Assembly: GCA_949747745.1 (NCBI GenBank) | Contig: CATKFT010000091.1 | Span: 1-6,414 of the forward strand | Source: an uncultured Clostridia bacterium | GTDB taxonomy: Bacteria > Bacillota_A > Clostridia > TANB77 > CAG-508 | Direction of reading: 5' to 3' | DNA length: 6,414 nucleotides | In this document: in pieces, positions 1-6,032 of the stretch | Numbering within the stretch: the stretch's first letter is position 1 | Layout: each line of letters opens with the position of its first letter | Notes under the pieces: generated by a model | Told to the model about the DNA's origin: nothing | Databases searched by the model: none | What the model saw: only the letters and a program-made list of their open reading frames with translations | Program-made: the position numbers and the translations under genes

Positions 1-267
1 TATATTTAAATTTTTTAAAATAATATTTTTTCTATTTTTTAAATCATCGATTTTATTTTTTAAATCATTTATACAATTAGTATCATTAGGAGTAGATAAA
101 AATGCTTTTGCCAAATTTAAAGAAGAAATATTAAGTTCAGCTTCAATTTTTTCCAAATCAGGATTAGAAGAAAACAATTCAGATTTTCTTCTATCCAAAT
201 CAAGAATAGCATTTAACCTTTTTTGTTCATAATCTTTTAATAAATTCTTCAAAGTAGAATTACCCAT
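1..267 (-). CDS. dnaC: DnaC/DnaI-like helicase loader, N-terminal part (3' end cut by window edge)
   Basis: Open frame of 89 codons from ATG at 267 reading off the left edge without a stop. A purine-rich GAAAGG lies about a dozen bases before the start. The protein begins MGNSTLKNLLKDYEQKR and continues as a charged, probably coiled helical region with motifs such as NPDLEKIEAEL. This matches the N-terminal, helicase-binding part of clostridial DnaC/DnaI loaders. The zinc-binding and AAA+ ATPase part would lie beyond the window, so no Walker motif can be checked. It lies 121 bases downstream of the dnaD-like gene on the same strand, the usual clostridial order for this pair, and both probably act together to load the replicative helicase. 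The call rests on N-terminal resemblance plus neighbourhood. Gene naming (dnaC or dnaI) differs between species. Confidence 0.68.
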   Translation of the reverse strand, partial: MGNSTLKNLLKDYEQKRLNAILDLDRRKSELFSSNPDLEKIEAELNISSLNLAKAFLSTPNDTNCINDLKNKIDDLKNRKNIILKNLNI

Positions 268-388
268 AAAAAACGACCTTTCTTGCTTATGCAAATTTAA
301 TATGTAATAACAATTTTTATATGCTGGTGTAAGGTTTTTAAGATTAAAATTGTACATTTATTGGTTTATATCCATACAAAATAAAATA

Positions 389-1354
389 TTAAGCTTTTTG
401 CACATTAGCATATAAAGAATCAAAATTATCATATTTACGTTGCTCATAATTATTATAGCTTTTCTTCTCTAAATTTTTAATATCAGCCTTTTTTGTTTTC
501 ATATCTTCTAAAAACTTTTGAACTTTAGTAACAGTTTTCAGATTCCTTTCATTCCAATCACAAAGGATTTTATCAATATAATCAAAACTAGGATTTGTTT
601 TTGAAGTAGTTCTTTTAAGAGCAAGCTCAATAACATCCAAAGGAAAAGAAAAGTCAACACTCCATTTTTCAATATAAGCTTCTTCATATTGAGTTAAAGT
701 TCTATTTAATCCTAATTTTTTTGAAATAGACTTTTTAATAATAGCTAATTTTTCTTGTTTTTCATAATAAGAATCAAGATCTGCCCAACACTTAATATCA
801 TTCTTATGCCAAGCATCAGCAACAGCTTGAATATAATTTCTATGCAAAGCAGAACGTTCAAAGCAATACCTAAAAAGAGCAATCATAACTTGTTCATCAA
901 ATTCATACTTCTTAAACCACAAATCAATATCATTATACCAAGATGGAGACATAACTCCTTGAAAGAAAGATGCATTAATATCTTCAATAGCTTTTGCTCT
1001 ATATTGATTTTTGGAAGCATCTTCAAGATTTACACGAGAAGAAAGTTTCGGCTTATATAACTTATGAAGTTCAATTTCTTGAAGATTATTTACAATATAT
1101 CCAGTATTTTTCTTAATTAAAACTTCGGCATCTTCCCAGTACTTAAGAGCATCTTGAATTATTTTAAGAGGTAGGGCGAGTTTTTTTGAAAGATCATTTA
1201 GCCTAACATCTTTACCATATTTTGATAAAAATAGAATATATAAATAAACCTTAATAAAATCACCATTTGCTTGTGATAAATATTCGGTAAAAAAGACATC
1301 TGAAAGCTCTGTTGTAGAGAAAATCATAGATAAATCTGTATGTTCAAGTTTCAT
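389..1354 (-). CDS. dnaD: DnaD-domain primosome / replication initiation protein
   Basis: 321-residue protein starting at ATG 1354 behind GAGGGG. Residues about 10-95 look like a winged-helix N-terminal domain (helices around IKVYLYILFLSKYG and LNDLSKKLALPLKIIQ, then a strand-like GYIVNN). Two tandem DnaD C-terminal (DnaB_2-type) domains follow. The first, about 138-200, has WYNDIDLWFKKYEF, then NYIQAVADAWHKNDIK. The second, about 219-283, has YEEAYIEKW, then FDYIDKILCDWNERNLKTV. The conserved pattern is YI...W....I/L-K. The tail, about 298-321, is polar and aromatic (NNYEQRKYDNF), as in other clostridial members. DnaD proteins bridge DnaA or restart proteins to the helicase loader and remodel DNA at the origin. 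The gene has its own promoter at 1411-1439 and is followed by the loader gene, so it is probably a chromosomal housekeeping operon. No CGG codon occurs in it. Confidence 0.88.
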   Translation of the reverse strand: MKLEHTDLSMIFSTTELSDVFFTEYLSQANGDFIKVYLYILFLSKYGKDVRLNDLSKKLALPLKIIQDALKYWEDAEVLIKKNTGYIVNNLQEIELHKLYKPKLSSRVNLEDASKNQYRAKAIEDINASFFQGVMSPSWYNDIDLWFKKYEFDEQVMIALFRYCFERSALHRNYIQAVADAWHKNDIKCWADLDSYYEKQEKLAIIKKSISKKLGLNRTLTQYEEAYIEKWSVDFSFPLDVIELALKRTTSKTNPSFDYIDKILCDWNERNLKTVTKVQKFLEDMKTKKADIKNLEKKSYNNYEQRKYDNFDSLYANVQKA

Positions 1355-1410
1355 AAAAATATCCCCTCATAATAAACAAATAAATTTTAATCATTTGTAA
1401 AGACATAAAA

Positions 1411-1439
1411 ATTATATCATTATAAGACAAAATATACAA
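1411..1439 (-). promoter_or_regulatory. Promoter of the dnaD-helicase loader operon
   Basis: On the minus strand, -35 TTGTAT (1434-1439) and a perfect -10 TATAAT (1411-1416) are separated by 17 bases. Transcription would start near 1404, giving a leader of about 50 bases before the dnaD start at 1354. It separates dnaD transcription from the secretion genes upstream. Confidence 0.6.
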
Positions 1440-1715
1440 TAAAAATTATAACTATTTAAAATAAAATACAATAAAATGTATAAAACAAAACATTCAGATG
1501 AATATTTACTTTTTAATGAAAGAAGAGAAACATTAAAAGTAGAAAGGCTAAAAGTATATTTTAGAGTTACAGAAGAAAGGCAAAAATAAGTAGTGCTTCA
1601 TGATACACAGCTTAACATATGTATTTTCAACAAAATTAGAAGAAATAGAAGCGTTAGTACAAGTAAAGTTATATAAGAATTACAATTAACTATGTACATG
1701 TAACAAAAAACATGC

Positions 1716-1734
1716 AAAAAGTGAAAAGTTCACT
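1716..1734 (-). terminator. Weak hairpin plus T-run after the virB3-like gene
   Basis: On the minus strand AGTGAA pairs with TTCACT across a 3-base loop, followed by a short T run. It lies about 30 bases past the stop of the frameshifted virB3-like gene, the expected place for the end of the secretion operon. The stem is only 6 bp and AT-rich, so it is a weak candidate. Confidence 0.3.
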
Positions 1735-1766
1735 AGACAAAATAGAAAGATGAATTTTATGAAATT

Positions 1767-2052
1767 TCAATATTTCTTATAAAGATAAACTTTAGGGCTA
1801 CGAATGTATTTTATAATATACAAAAAAACGTACAATATATTCTCATGATTAAATCCGGACAATACTAAAAATAAGCACAGGAAAGCATAAAAAGATAAAC
1901 AAAAATATTTTAAAATTCAGATTAGAAAAAATTAAATTAACAAGGCAAAATATAAAACTACACCATACTACATTTAATATTGCTGTAGAATAATCAATAA
2001 AACCAAATAATTTACTATTAAAATTATAATTTTGTGGAAAAATAAATTTCAT
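1767..2052 (-). CDS. VirB3/PrgI-like type IV secretion membrane protein, split by a +1 shift at CGG
   Basis: Starts at ATG 2052, 11 bases after a perfect AGGAGG (2064-2069). The first frame gives 65 residues up to FSIV, then CGG ATT TAA stops it. Skipping the single C at 1857 lets the protein continue GFNHENILYVF...SPKVYLYKKY to a TGA at 1767-1769, for a total of about 94 residues. That is a natural length for this small membrane family and supplies the expected basic, tyrosine-rich C-terminal part. The N-terminus is FPQNYNFNSKLFGFIDY, followed by two membrane segments at about 23-43 and 47-65. VirB3-type proteins sit in the inner membrane and bind the VirB4 ATPase. The position directly after the VirB6-like gene supports the call. 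The product class is inferred from size, topology and order; alternatively it is an unnamed small conjugation membrane protein. Whether the shift is programmed, a mutation or a sequencing error cannot be decided here. Confidence 0.62.
1849..1860 (-). other. +1 frameshift site GTC CGG ATT TAA in the virB3-like gene
   Basis: Minus-strand codons in the zero frame are GTC (1858-1860), CGG (1855-1857), ATT (1852-1854) and TAA (1849-1851). Reading GTC, dropping C1857, then GGA TTT AAT CAT continues the protein for 29 more residues. The site contains no long homopolymer. It is one of only two CGG triplets on this coding strand; the other is the shift site in virD4. Confidence 0.75.
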
Positions 2053-2101
2053 AAAACAAAAATCCTCCTATATAATAATTAAATCAAAAAAGTTAAACTT
2101 T

Positions 2102-2127
2102 AAAGGACGAGCGATTTCTCGTTCTTT
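2102..2127. repeat. Inverted repeat between the virB6-like and virB3-like genes
   Basis: AAAGGACGAG (2102-2111) faces CTCGTTCTTT (2118-2127) across a 6-base loop. As plus-strand RNA it forms a 10-bp stem with one G-U pair. As minus-strand RNA, the direction of the operon, it has one A-C mismatch between a 5-bp and a 4-bp stem. It is the most GC-rich spot in the intergenic space and lies about 30 bases before the virB3-like ribosome binding site. It could be an attenuator or an mRNA processing or stability element, or a weak plus-strand terminator. Confidence 0.45.
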
Positions 2128-2161
2128 TATAAAGACTAAAATAATATAAATAGTTTATAAA

Positions 2162-3040
2162 TTATCTTATAAAAGATTTAATCCCATTAAAACCATTAGA
2201 TAAATCAGTATTAATTCCACCCATAAATTCACGCACATATGAATTAGCCTTAAGTAGGGCAAAAATTGCACCACAAAGTAGAAATTTTGAAAAAATGTTA
2301 TTACTACTAAAATCAAGTGAAAAGATAACAACTAATACAAGAGATACTAATATTTGTACAAATAGTAAAGATAAAAAACACTTTATCCAAGCTTTAAAAA
2401 ATCCAGAAGTAGAAGATATACTAAGAGATAAAAAAGCAAAAGGAGATATAAGTATAAATACCTTTATCATAATATAACGAATAGCATATGAAAAAGTTAA
2501 ATTTAAAAAACTAATTGAAATAATACTTTTTAGTAATCCATCAATTGAAAAAATAGTAAAACTATTTTCCTCTATTTGAATAATAGTATTTAATTTACTT
2601 ACTAAATTGGAGAAAGAAATAGAAGTGCCAAATAAATTATTGCCTATTTCTTGTATACTACCAGAAATACAAGAAGTAAAAAAAACAAACTGTTCACAAA
2701 TAAATATAGAAGAATTCATACAAATACCAAAAATAATTAGTTTGAAAATAAAACTAATAGGTCTTTCTGGTTGAGTAATTAAAAAATTAGATAATACCAA
2801 TTTACCTGCATAATATAGTAGAAATCCCAAAATAAGAGCATTAGCAATTAATAAAATTCCATTTGTAGTTGAAGTACCAAAGATATTTCTAAAATATGAA
2901 GAATTTAAAATATCAGTATTAATGAAAGTAATGTTGTCTAAAATAGAATATAAATTATTATCAATAGACGAAAAAATAGTTTGAAAAATTGTATTAATTG
3001 CATTAATAATTACTTCAGCAATATTTATTTCTTCCTCCAA
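2162..3040 (-). CDS. VirB6/TrbL-like polytopic type IV secretion channel protein
   Basis: 292 residues with a TTG start at 3038-3040. An excellent AAAGGAGG (3048-3055) lies 7 bases before it, which decides this start. There are several hydrophobic segments, at about 60-82, 95-125, 168-205, 222-241 and 251-266. Between the second and third lies a polar loop, probably extracytoplasmic, around 128-165. The region from 212 to 241 (FFKAWIKCFLSLLFVQILVS) and the conserved-looking tail YVREFMGGINTDL resemble the TrbL/VirB6 family of Gram-positive conjugation systems. Such proteins form the inner-membrane channel through which DNA or protein passes. Its place between the pilin and the VirB3-like gene is typical. 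The sequence itself is divergent, so the assignment rests on topology, tail motif and gene order. It has no CGG codon and no frame break. Confidence 0.72.
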   Translation of the reverse strand: MEEEINIAEVIINAINTIFQTIFSSIDNNLYSILDNITFINTDILNSSYFRNIFGTSTTNGILLIANALILGFLLYYAGKLVLSNFLITQPERPISFIFKLIIFGICMNSSIFICEQFVFFTSCISGSIQEIGNNLFGTSISFSNLVSKLNTIIQIEENSFTIFSIDGLLKSIISISFLNLTFSYAIRYIMIKVFILISPFAFLSLSISSTSGFFKAWIKCFLSLLFVQILVSLVLVVIFSLDFSSNNIFSKFLLCGAIFALLKANSYVREFMGGINTDLSNGFNGIKSFIR

Positions 3041-3157
3041 AAAAATTCCTCCTTTAATAAACTTTAATTTAAATAGTTAGTAATTTTAAAATAACAATTT
3101 ATTAAAAACTAATTAATATAGAAAACAATTATATATAAATATTATGTATCCATATTT

Positions 3158-3487
3158 TTAAATCAAAGATTTAATAGCAGACAAAATTAAATTAATAGCC
3201 AAAACAAAAACATATGAAAACAACGTGCTTTTAATTAATTTCTTACCAATTCTAATTCTTTCTTCATCACCAAAACTAAACTTCTGCATAAATGCACCAA
3301 CAACAGCAGCTACAGCTGCAAGAGGGGTTGCAAGTTTTAACATCCAATCTTGAATTTGCTCGAAAGCTTTTTTTAAAGTATTTACAAGTTTAGCATCAGC
3401 ACAATAGGAATAATTAGTGTAACAAAATAAAATAGTAAAAAATAAAACTAAAGTAAAAATGGAATAAAATAATTTTTTATTTTTCAT
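3158..3487 (-). CDS. VirB2/TrbC-like pilin subunit
   Basis: 109 residues from ATG 3487, with AAAGG (3499-3503) 11 bases upstream. Residues 1-30 form a clear signal peptide: MKNKK, then a hydrophobic core LFYSIFTLVLFFTILF, and a possible signal peptidase site after YSYCA or ADA. The mature part starts with an amphipathic helix (LVNTLKKAFEQIQDWML). Two membrane segments follow: an alanine-rich one at about 52-68 (ATPLAAVAAVVGAFM) and a second at about 89-108. A short charged loop (FGDEERIRIGKK) lies between them. This signal peptide plus two-helix layout is that of VirB2/TrbC pilins, which build the conjugative pilus or, in Gram-positives, a surface or channel component. It sits between the coupling protein and VirB6, as expected. 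Confidence 0.75.
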   Translation of the reverse strand: MKNKKLFYSIFTLVLFFTILFCYTNYSYCADAKLVNTLKKAFEQIQDWMLKLATPLAAVAAVVGAFMQKFSFGDEERIRIGKKLIKSTLFSYVFVLAINLILSAIKSLI

Positions 3488-3515
3488 AATAACAACAACC
3501 TTTATATAATATATT

Positions 3516-3549
3516 TAGGTTTTTAATAAAGGATTTACCTATAAACCTA
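3516..3549 (-). repeat. Inverted repeat in the leader of the pilin gene
   Basis: TAGGTTT (3516-3522) and AAACCTA (3543-3549) form a 7-bp stem around a 20-base loop that itself contains AGG and CCT triplets able to pair alternatively. It lies upstream of the pilin ribosome binding site, within the 146-base gap after virD4. It might tune expression of the highly needed pilin subunit, but could be chance in AT-rich DNA. Confidence 0.25.
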
Positions 3550-3613
3550 TTACTACTATAAGCATAATTTTATTTACAAAAATGGCAGGATAAAAAAATA
3601 ATAATGTAAAAAC

Positions 3614-3635
3614 AATTAAATATAAACATTTAATT
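3614..3635 (-). terminator. AT-rich hairpin plus GTTTTT at the end of virD4
   Basis: On the minus strand AATTAAAT and ATTTAATT form a perfect 8-bp stem with a 6-base loop, then GTTTTTAC. The stem overlaps the virD4 stop codon at 3634-3636. This fits a weak terminator or attenuator between the coupling protein and the pilin gene. The stem has no G-C pair, so it may be only partly effective. Confidence 0.35.
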
Positions 3636-5368
3636 ACTTAAAAAAATATGGCATTAAATGCAATTTCATAGGTTTTAAAATTTTATATCCATCAGACAAA
3701 AATGAAAGACAAGAAAAAGTTTCTAATCCTTGTGTAAAAAAATTTGTATCATAAATAAAATCATTTTGAATATATTCATTTATACTTTCAGATAAATTAG
3801 AATTTTTAGAATTTAATGAATTAGTAAAATAACTATAATGAGTTTCCTTAGCACTTTCAGAAATGCTTTTAGAAATTTTAATCTTATCTTCCTTACCAAT
3901 TTGTTTTTGAATATCATCAATAGTATTAATATCATCAGTTCTAAACCAAAACTTATTAATCAAATTTTGAATAATAACTTTTACAGCATATTGGTTATTA
4001 ATAGAATTAAGTAAGGAAGAATAACTCTGAGTTGCAACAATATTAATACATTTAGCCTCTCTTGATTGAGCAAAAAAATCAGCATCTGAACTGGAACAAT
4101 ATTCGTGAAATTCATCACAAATAAATGCAACACTTCTAAATGAATTAGAAGGAAATCTACTAAGTCTACTCATAACTTCGGTTTGGAAATCTAATTTAAG
4201 ATAAGTAGCAATAATTTTAGATAAACTTCTATACTCAGCAATATTCATATTAAGAACAACAATTTTACCATTATCTACTAAATCCCTAAATCCATTAAAA
4301 CTAATGTCTTCCTTTTTAGGACAAAAAGTATTCATAACATCATAATCAGAAATAAAACAATTTGTAATACGAGTAATTTCAGACTTAATAATGGATAAAG
4401 TTCTAGAATCTAGAGAATTAAATTCCTTTTCAAAAAAGTTAATAGAAGAAAGAGCATCGTAACAATCTTTTTTTGACAATTTTCCAGATATAAAAATGTC
4501 TTTAACAATATCAAGTTTGTCAATAAAATAATTAGGAATAGTAATTAGCTTATGAATTTCTAAAAAAGTAACATATCCATTATTATATAATCTGCAAAAC
4601 TTTATAGCCTCAGTTAAAACAGCTTCAACTTTATCAAGCCAATAAGAATCAGAATTGTTTGGAGAAAAAAGCATAAGAATAGTTTTCAAACGATTTGCTA
4701 AAACAGCTGGTTTTAAATTAGGTTTATCTAAAGGGTTATACTTTATACTACCACCGAAGTTCAATAACATATAAATCATCAAGTCTATTAGTAGCAGTAG
4801 CAAAATTTAATACCTCCTTATAATAATTGCCTTTAACATCTAAAATAAGCATACCAAGCTTTTCTCGAGAATTATTCTTATTACAAGCCATAAGCTGTCT
4901 TGTAAATGGATACATACAAGAACTAGTTTTACCACTACCAATAGTACCAGTAATCAAAATATTTTGATACAAACTTTTTTCTGGAATAAATACCAAATTA
5001 TTACTTTCATTTTTTCCAACAAATAATAACAAATCCTTATTATTTGTGGATTGTTTAATATTCGAATAGGCATTTTTGTGAATAACACTTGCTTTAGATT
5101 TAACATTATGCTTCTTACTAAAAAATAATGAATACAAACAATTTGAACATATAAAAGAAGAAGCAATATAAAAAATAATAAAATAGAATTTTATAGTATT
5201 CCATAATTCTGGATTTTTTATACATATATCATAGGAATGTAAAGAATATGGAATAATTACAGAATTAGAATAGTAAATAGGTTTAAATAAAACAAAACCA
5301 ATAAAACAAAAAGCAAATGAAACAAAAAGGCATAAACAAAATCGCCTAATAAAACTTTTAAAAGTCAT
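3634..5368 (-). CDS. virD4: VirD4/TraG type IV coupling ATPase, split by a +1 shift at CGG
   Basis: Starts at ATG 5368 behind GAAAGGA (5379-5385). The first frame gives 204 residues ending DLYVIEL before CGG TGG TAG. Skipping C4756 continues as GGSIKYNPLDKPNLKP to the stop at 3634, for a total of about 577 residues, normal for Gram-positive VirD4/TraG. Two N-terminal membrane helices lie at about 8-30 and 61-83. Walker A is GTIGSGKTS (141-149) and the family motif LILDVKG is at 174-180, both in the first frame. Walker B, FICDEFHE (acidic pair at about 418-419), and the ATQSYSSL sensor region (about 445-452) are in the second frame. A working ATPase therefore needs both halves. VirD4 brings the relaxase-DNA or protein substrate to the secretion channel. 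Conservation on both sides of the junction shows the gene is not otherwise decayed. It is the largest gene of the set. Confidence 0.88.
4748..4759 (-). other. +1 frameshift site CTT CGG TGG TAG in virD4
   Basis: Zero-frame minus-strand codons are CTT (4757-4759), CGG (4754-4756), TGG (4751-4753) and TAG (4748-4750). Dropping C4756 gives CTT then GGT GGT AGT ATA AAG, restoring the family sequence. A CUU codon in the P site before a slow or stop codon is the arrangement of two known +1 sites, E. coli prfB (CUU UGA C) and yeast Ty1 (CUU AGG C). No homopolymer of more than two bases is present at the skipped base. Confidence 0.8.
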
Positions 5369-5383
5369 AAAAATTCGGTCCTT

Positions 5384-5428
5384 TCAATTAAAGTCCTGTC
5401 TAATTATAAAAAACATTAAATTTTTCAT
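5384..5428 (-). CDS. Possible 14-residue leader ORF before virD4
   Basis: ATG at 5428 follows TAAGGG with an 8-base gap and encodes MKNLMFFIIRQDFN. Its TGA (5384-5386) overlaps the virD4 ribosome binding site GAAAGGA (5379-5385), so ribosomes ending here could couple to or interfere with virD4 initiation. It may be a leader peptide or chance; there is no other evidence that it is translated. Confidence 0.25.
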   Translation of the reverse strand: MKNLMFFIIRQDFN

Positions 5429-5439
5429 AACTAAAACCC

Positions 5440-5592
5440 TTACATAAATTTACGTTTTTTGATATTTAATTTTGACCCTTGCAAATTGTGGAAAATTTTA
5501 ATATCGAAAAAAGTATAAATTGAATAAAAAACGACAAAAATATTAAAAATGAAAGTAATAAAGAAAAGATGAATAAGTTTATCTATAATCAT
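5440..5592 (-). CDS. Small single-pass membrane protein at the head of the secretion genes (uncertain)
   Basis: 50-codon frame starting at ATG 5590-5592, the first gene-like frame after the presumed operon promoter (5614-5642). The protein starts MIIDKLIHLFFITFIF. It has one hydrophobic segment (about 5-28) and ends with a basic stretch (KLNIKKRKF), so it would be a small membrane-anchored peptide. A ribosome-binding-like AGGTGG stands just 2 bases before the ATG, which is too close for an ideal site. A GTG one codon earlier would be closer still. I do not recognise a family. Its location 71 bases before virD4 suggests a small accessory protein of the secretion system, or it may not be translated. 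Confidence 0.35.
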   Translation of the reverse strand: MIIDKLIHLFFITFIFNIFVVFYSIYTFFDIKIFHNLQGSKLNIKKRKFM

Positions 5593-5613
5593 CACCACCT
5601 AACAACAAAAAAT

Positions 5614-5642
5614 ATAATACAACAAAAAAAATAATTTGTCTA
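5614..5642 (-). promoter_or_regulatory. Leftward promoter of the secretion operon
   Basis: Minus-strand -35 TAGACA (5637-5642) and -10 TATTAT (5614-5619) have a 17-base spacer, giving a start near 5607. It reads into the 50-codon ORF, virD4 and the rest. Its -35 overlaps that of the rightward promoter, so the two probably compete for RNA polymerase. Confidence 0.55.
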
Positions 5643-5664
5643 TACTTTTTTGAATAAATATGAT
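5636..5664 (+). promoter_or_regulatory. Rightward promoter of the DUF1858 gene
   Basis: -35 TTGTCT (5636-5641) and -10 TATGAT (5659-5664) with a 17-base spacer; the start would be near 5671. The gene begins at 5703 with AAGGAGG (5687-5693) 9 bases before the ATG. Confidence 0.62.
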
Positions 5665-5702
5665 AAAATTATGAAAAAATATAAAAAAGGAGGAATTTTA
5701 CT

Positions 5703-5888
5703 ATGAAAATAGAAAAAACAACCAAAATAGGAGAGCTATTAGAAATAGCACCAGAGAAAGCAGAAATATTATTAGAAGCAGGAATGCATTGTTTAGGTTG
5801 TCCAGCATCACAAGAAGAAACAATAGAAGAAGCATGTGATGTACATGGAATAGACGTGGAAGAAATTATAGCTAAATTAAATGCATAA
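5703..5888 (+). CDS. DUF1858 protein (hybrid-cluster-protein-associated redox disulfide domain)
   Basis: 61 residues from ATG 5703 behind a near-perfect AAGGAGG. The whole protein is a single DUF1858 domain: an N-terminal TKIGELLEIAPEKAEILLEAG, then the diagnostic GMHCLGCPAS with a CxxC pair (Cys30 and Cys33), and a C-terminal IEEACDVHGIDVEEIIAKLN helix. This is the common length for stand-alone members in anaerobic Firmicutes. The family is often found with hybrid cluster proteins and other redox enzymes. A thiol-disulfide or metal-binding role is presumed but its biochemical function is not established. It is monocistronic here, on the opposite strand to the secretion genes, with its own promoter. 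It contains no CGG codon. Confidence 0.9.
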   Translation: MKIEKTTKIGELLEIAPEKAEILLEAGMHCLGCPASQEETIEEACDVHGIDVEEIIAKLNA

Positions 5889-5926
5889 AATAAAAACAGA
5901 TTTTTACAATTTAAAGTAAAACATCT

Positions 5927-5962
5927 AATAACTAATAGTATACATTTTTTCTTATAGTTATT
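5927..5962 (+). terminator. Weak inverted repeat after the DUF1858 gene
   Basis: AATAACTA (5927-5934) and TAGTTATT (5955-5962) could form an 8-bp stem with a 20-base loop that includes a T run (5945-5950). No T run follows the stem. It is the only candidate end signal between the DUF1858 gene and the tRNA promoter. Confidence 0.2.
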
Positions 5963-6032
5963 GATATAAGTAAAATTTTTAATAAAAATCATTATCATAT
6001 AACAAAAATGTGAAAAAAATGTGAAAAAATTA

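Larger units (their letters stand above)
1355..1766. other. Gene-poor spacer between the virB3-like gene and dnaD
   Basis: About 410 bases without a convincing gene. On the minus strand it holds a hairpin after the virB3-like gene (1716-1734) and the dnaD promoter. In the usual gene order of Gram-positive conjugation clusters a VirB4 ATPase would follow the VirB3-like gene, but no piece of VirB4 is readable here. On the plus strand a 37-codon ATG frame runs 1476-1589 (starts MYKTKHSDEYLLF, no good ribosome binding site). A second short frame starts at the ATG near 1600 and contains KLEEIEALVQVKLYKNYN. Both have plausible amino-acid composition and could be scraps of one degraded gene, but I do not recognise them and do not call them genes. 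Confidence 0.4.

Noticed and set aside
755..1060. 101-codon plus-strand open frame
   Set aside because: Lies antisense inside the well-supported dnaD gene; no ribosome binding site and an amino-acid make-up typical of an antisense shadow.
2295..2477. 60-codon plus-strand open frame
   Set aside because: Antisense to the VirB6-like gene, lysine- and serine-rich low-complexity reading of AT-rich membrane-protein DNA.
3634..4803. Second half of virD4 as a separate 389-residue gene starting at ATG 4803
   Set aside because: Its first 16 residues overlap the end of the first frame and match nothing expected, no ribosome binding site precedes the ATG, and Walker A is missing; it is the shifted continuation of virD4.
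4954..5166. 70-codon minus-strand open frame
   Set aside because: Out-of-frame shadow inside virD4, whose own frame carries the Walker A motif there.
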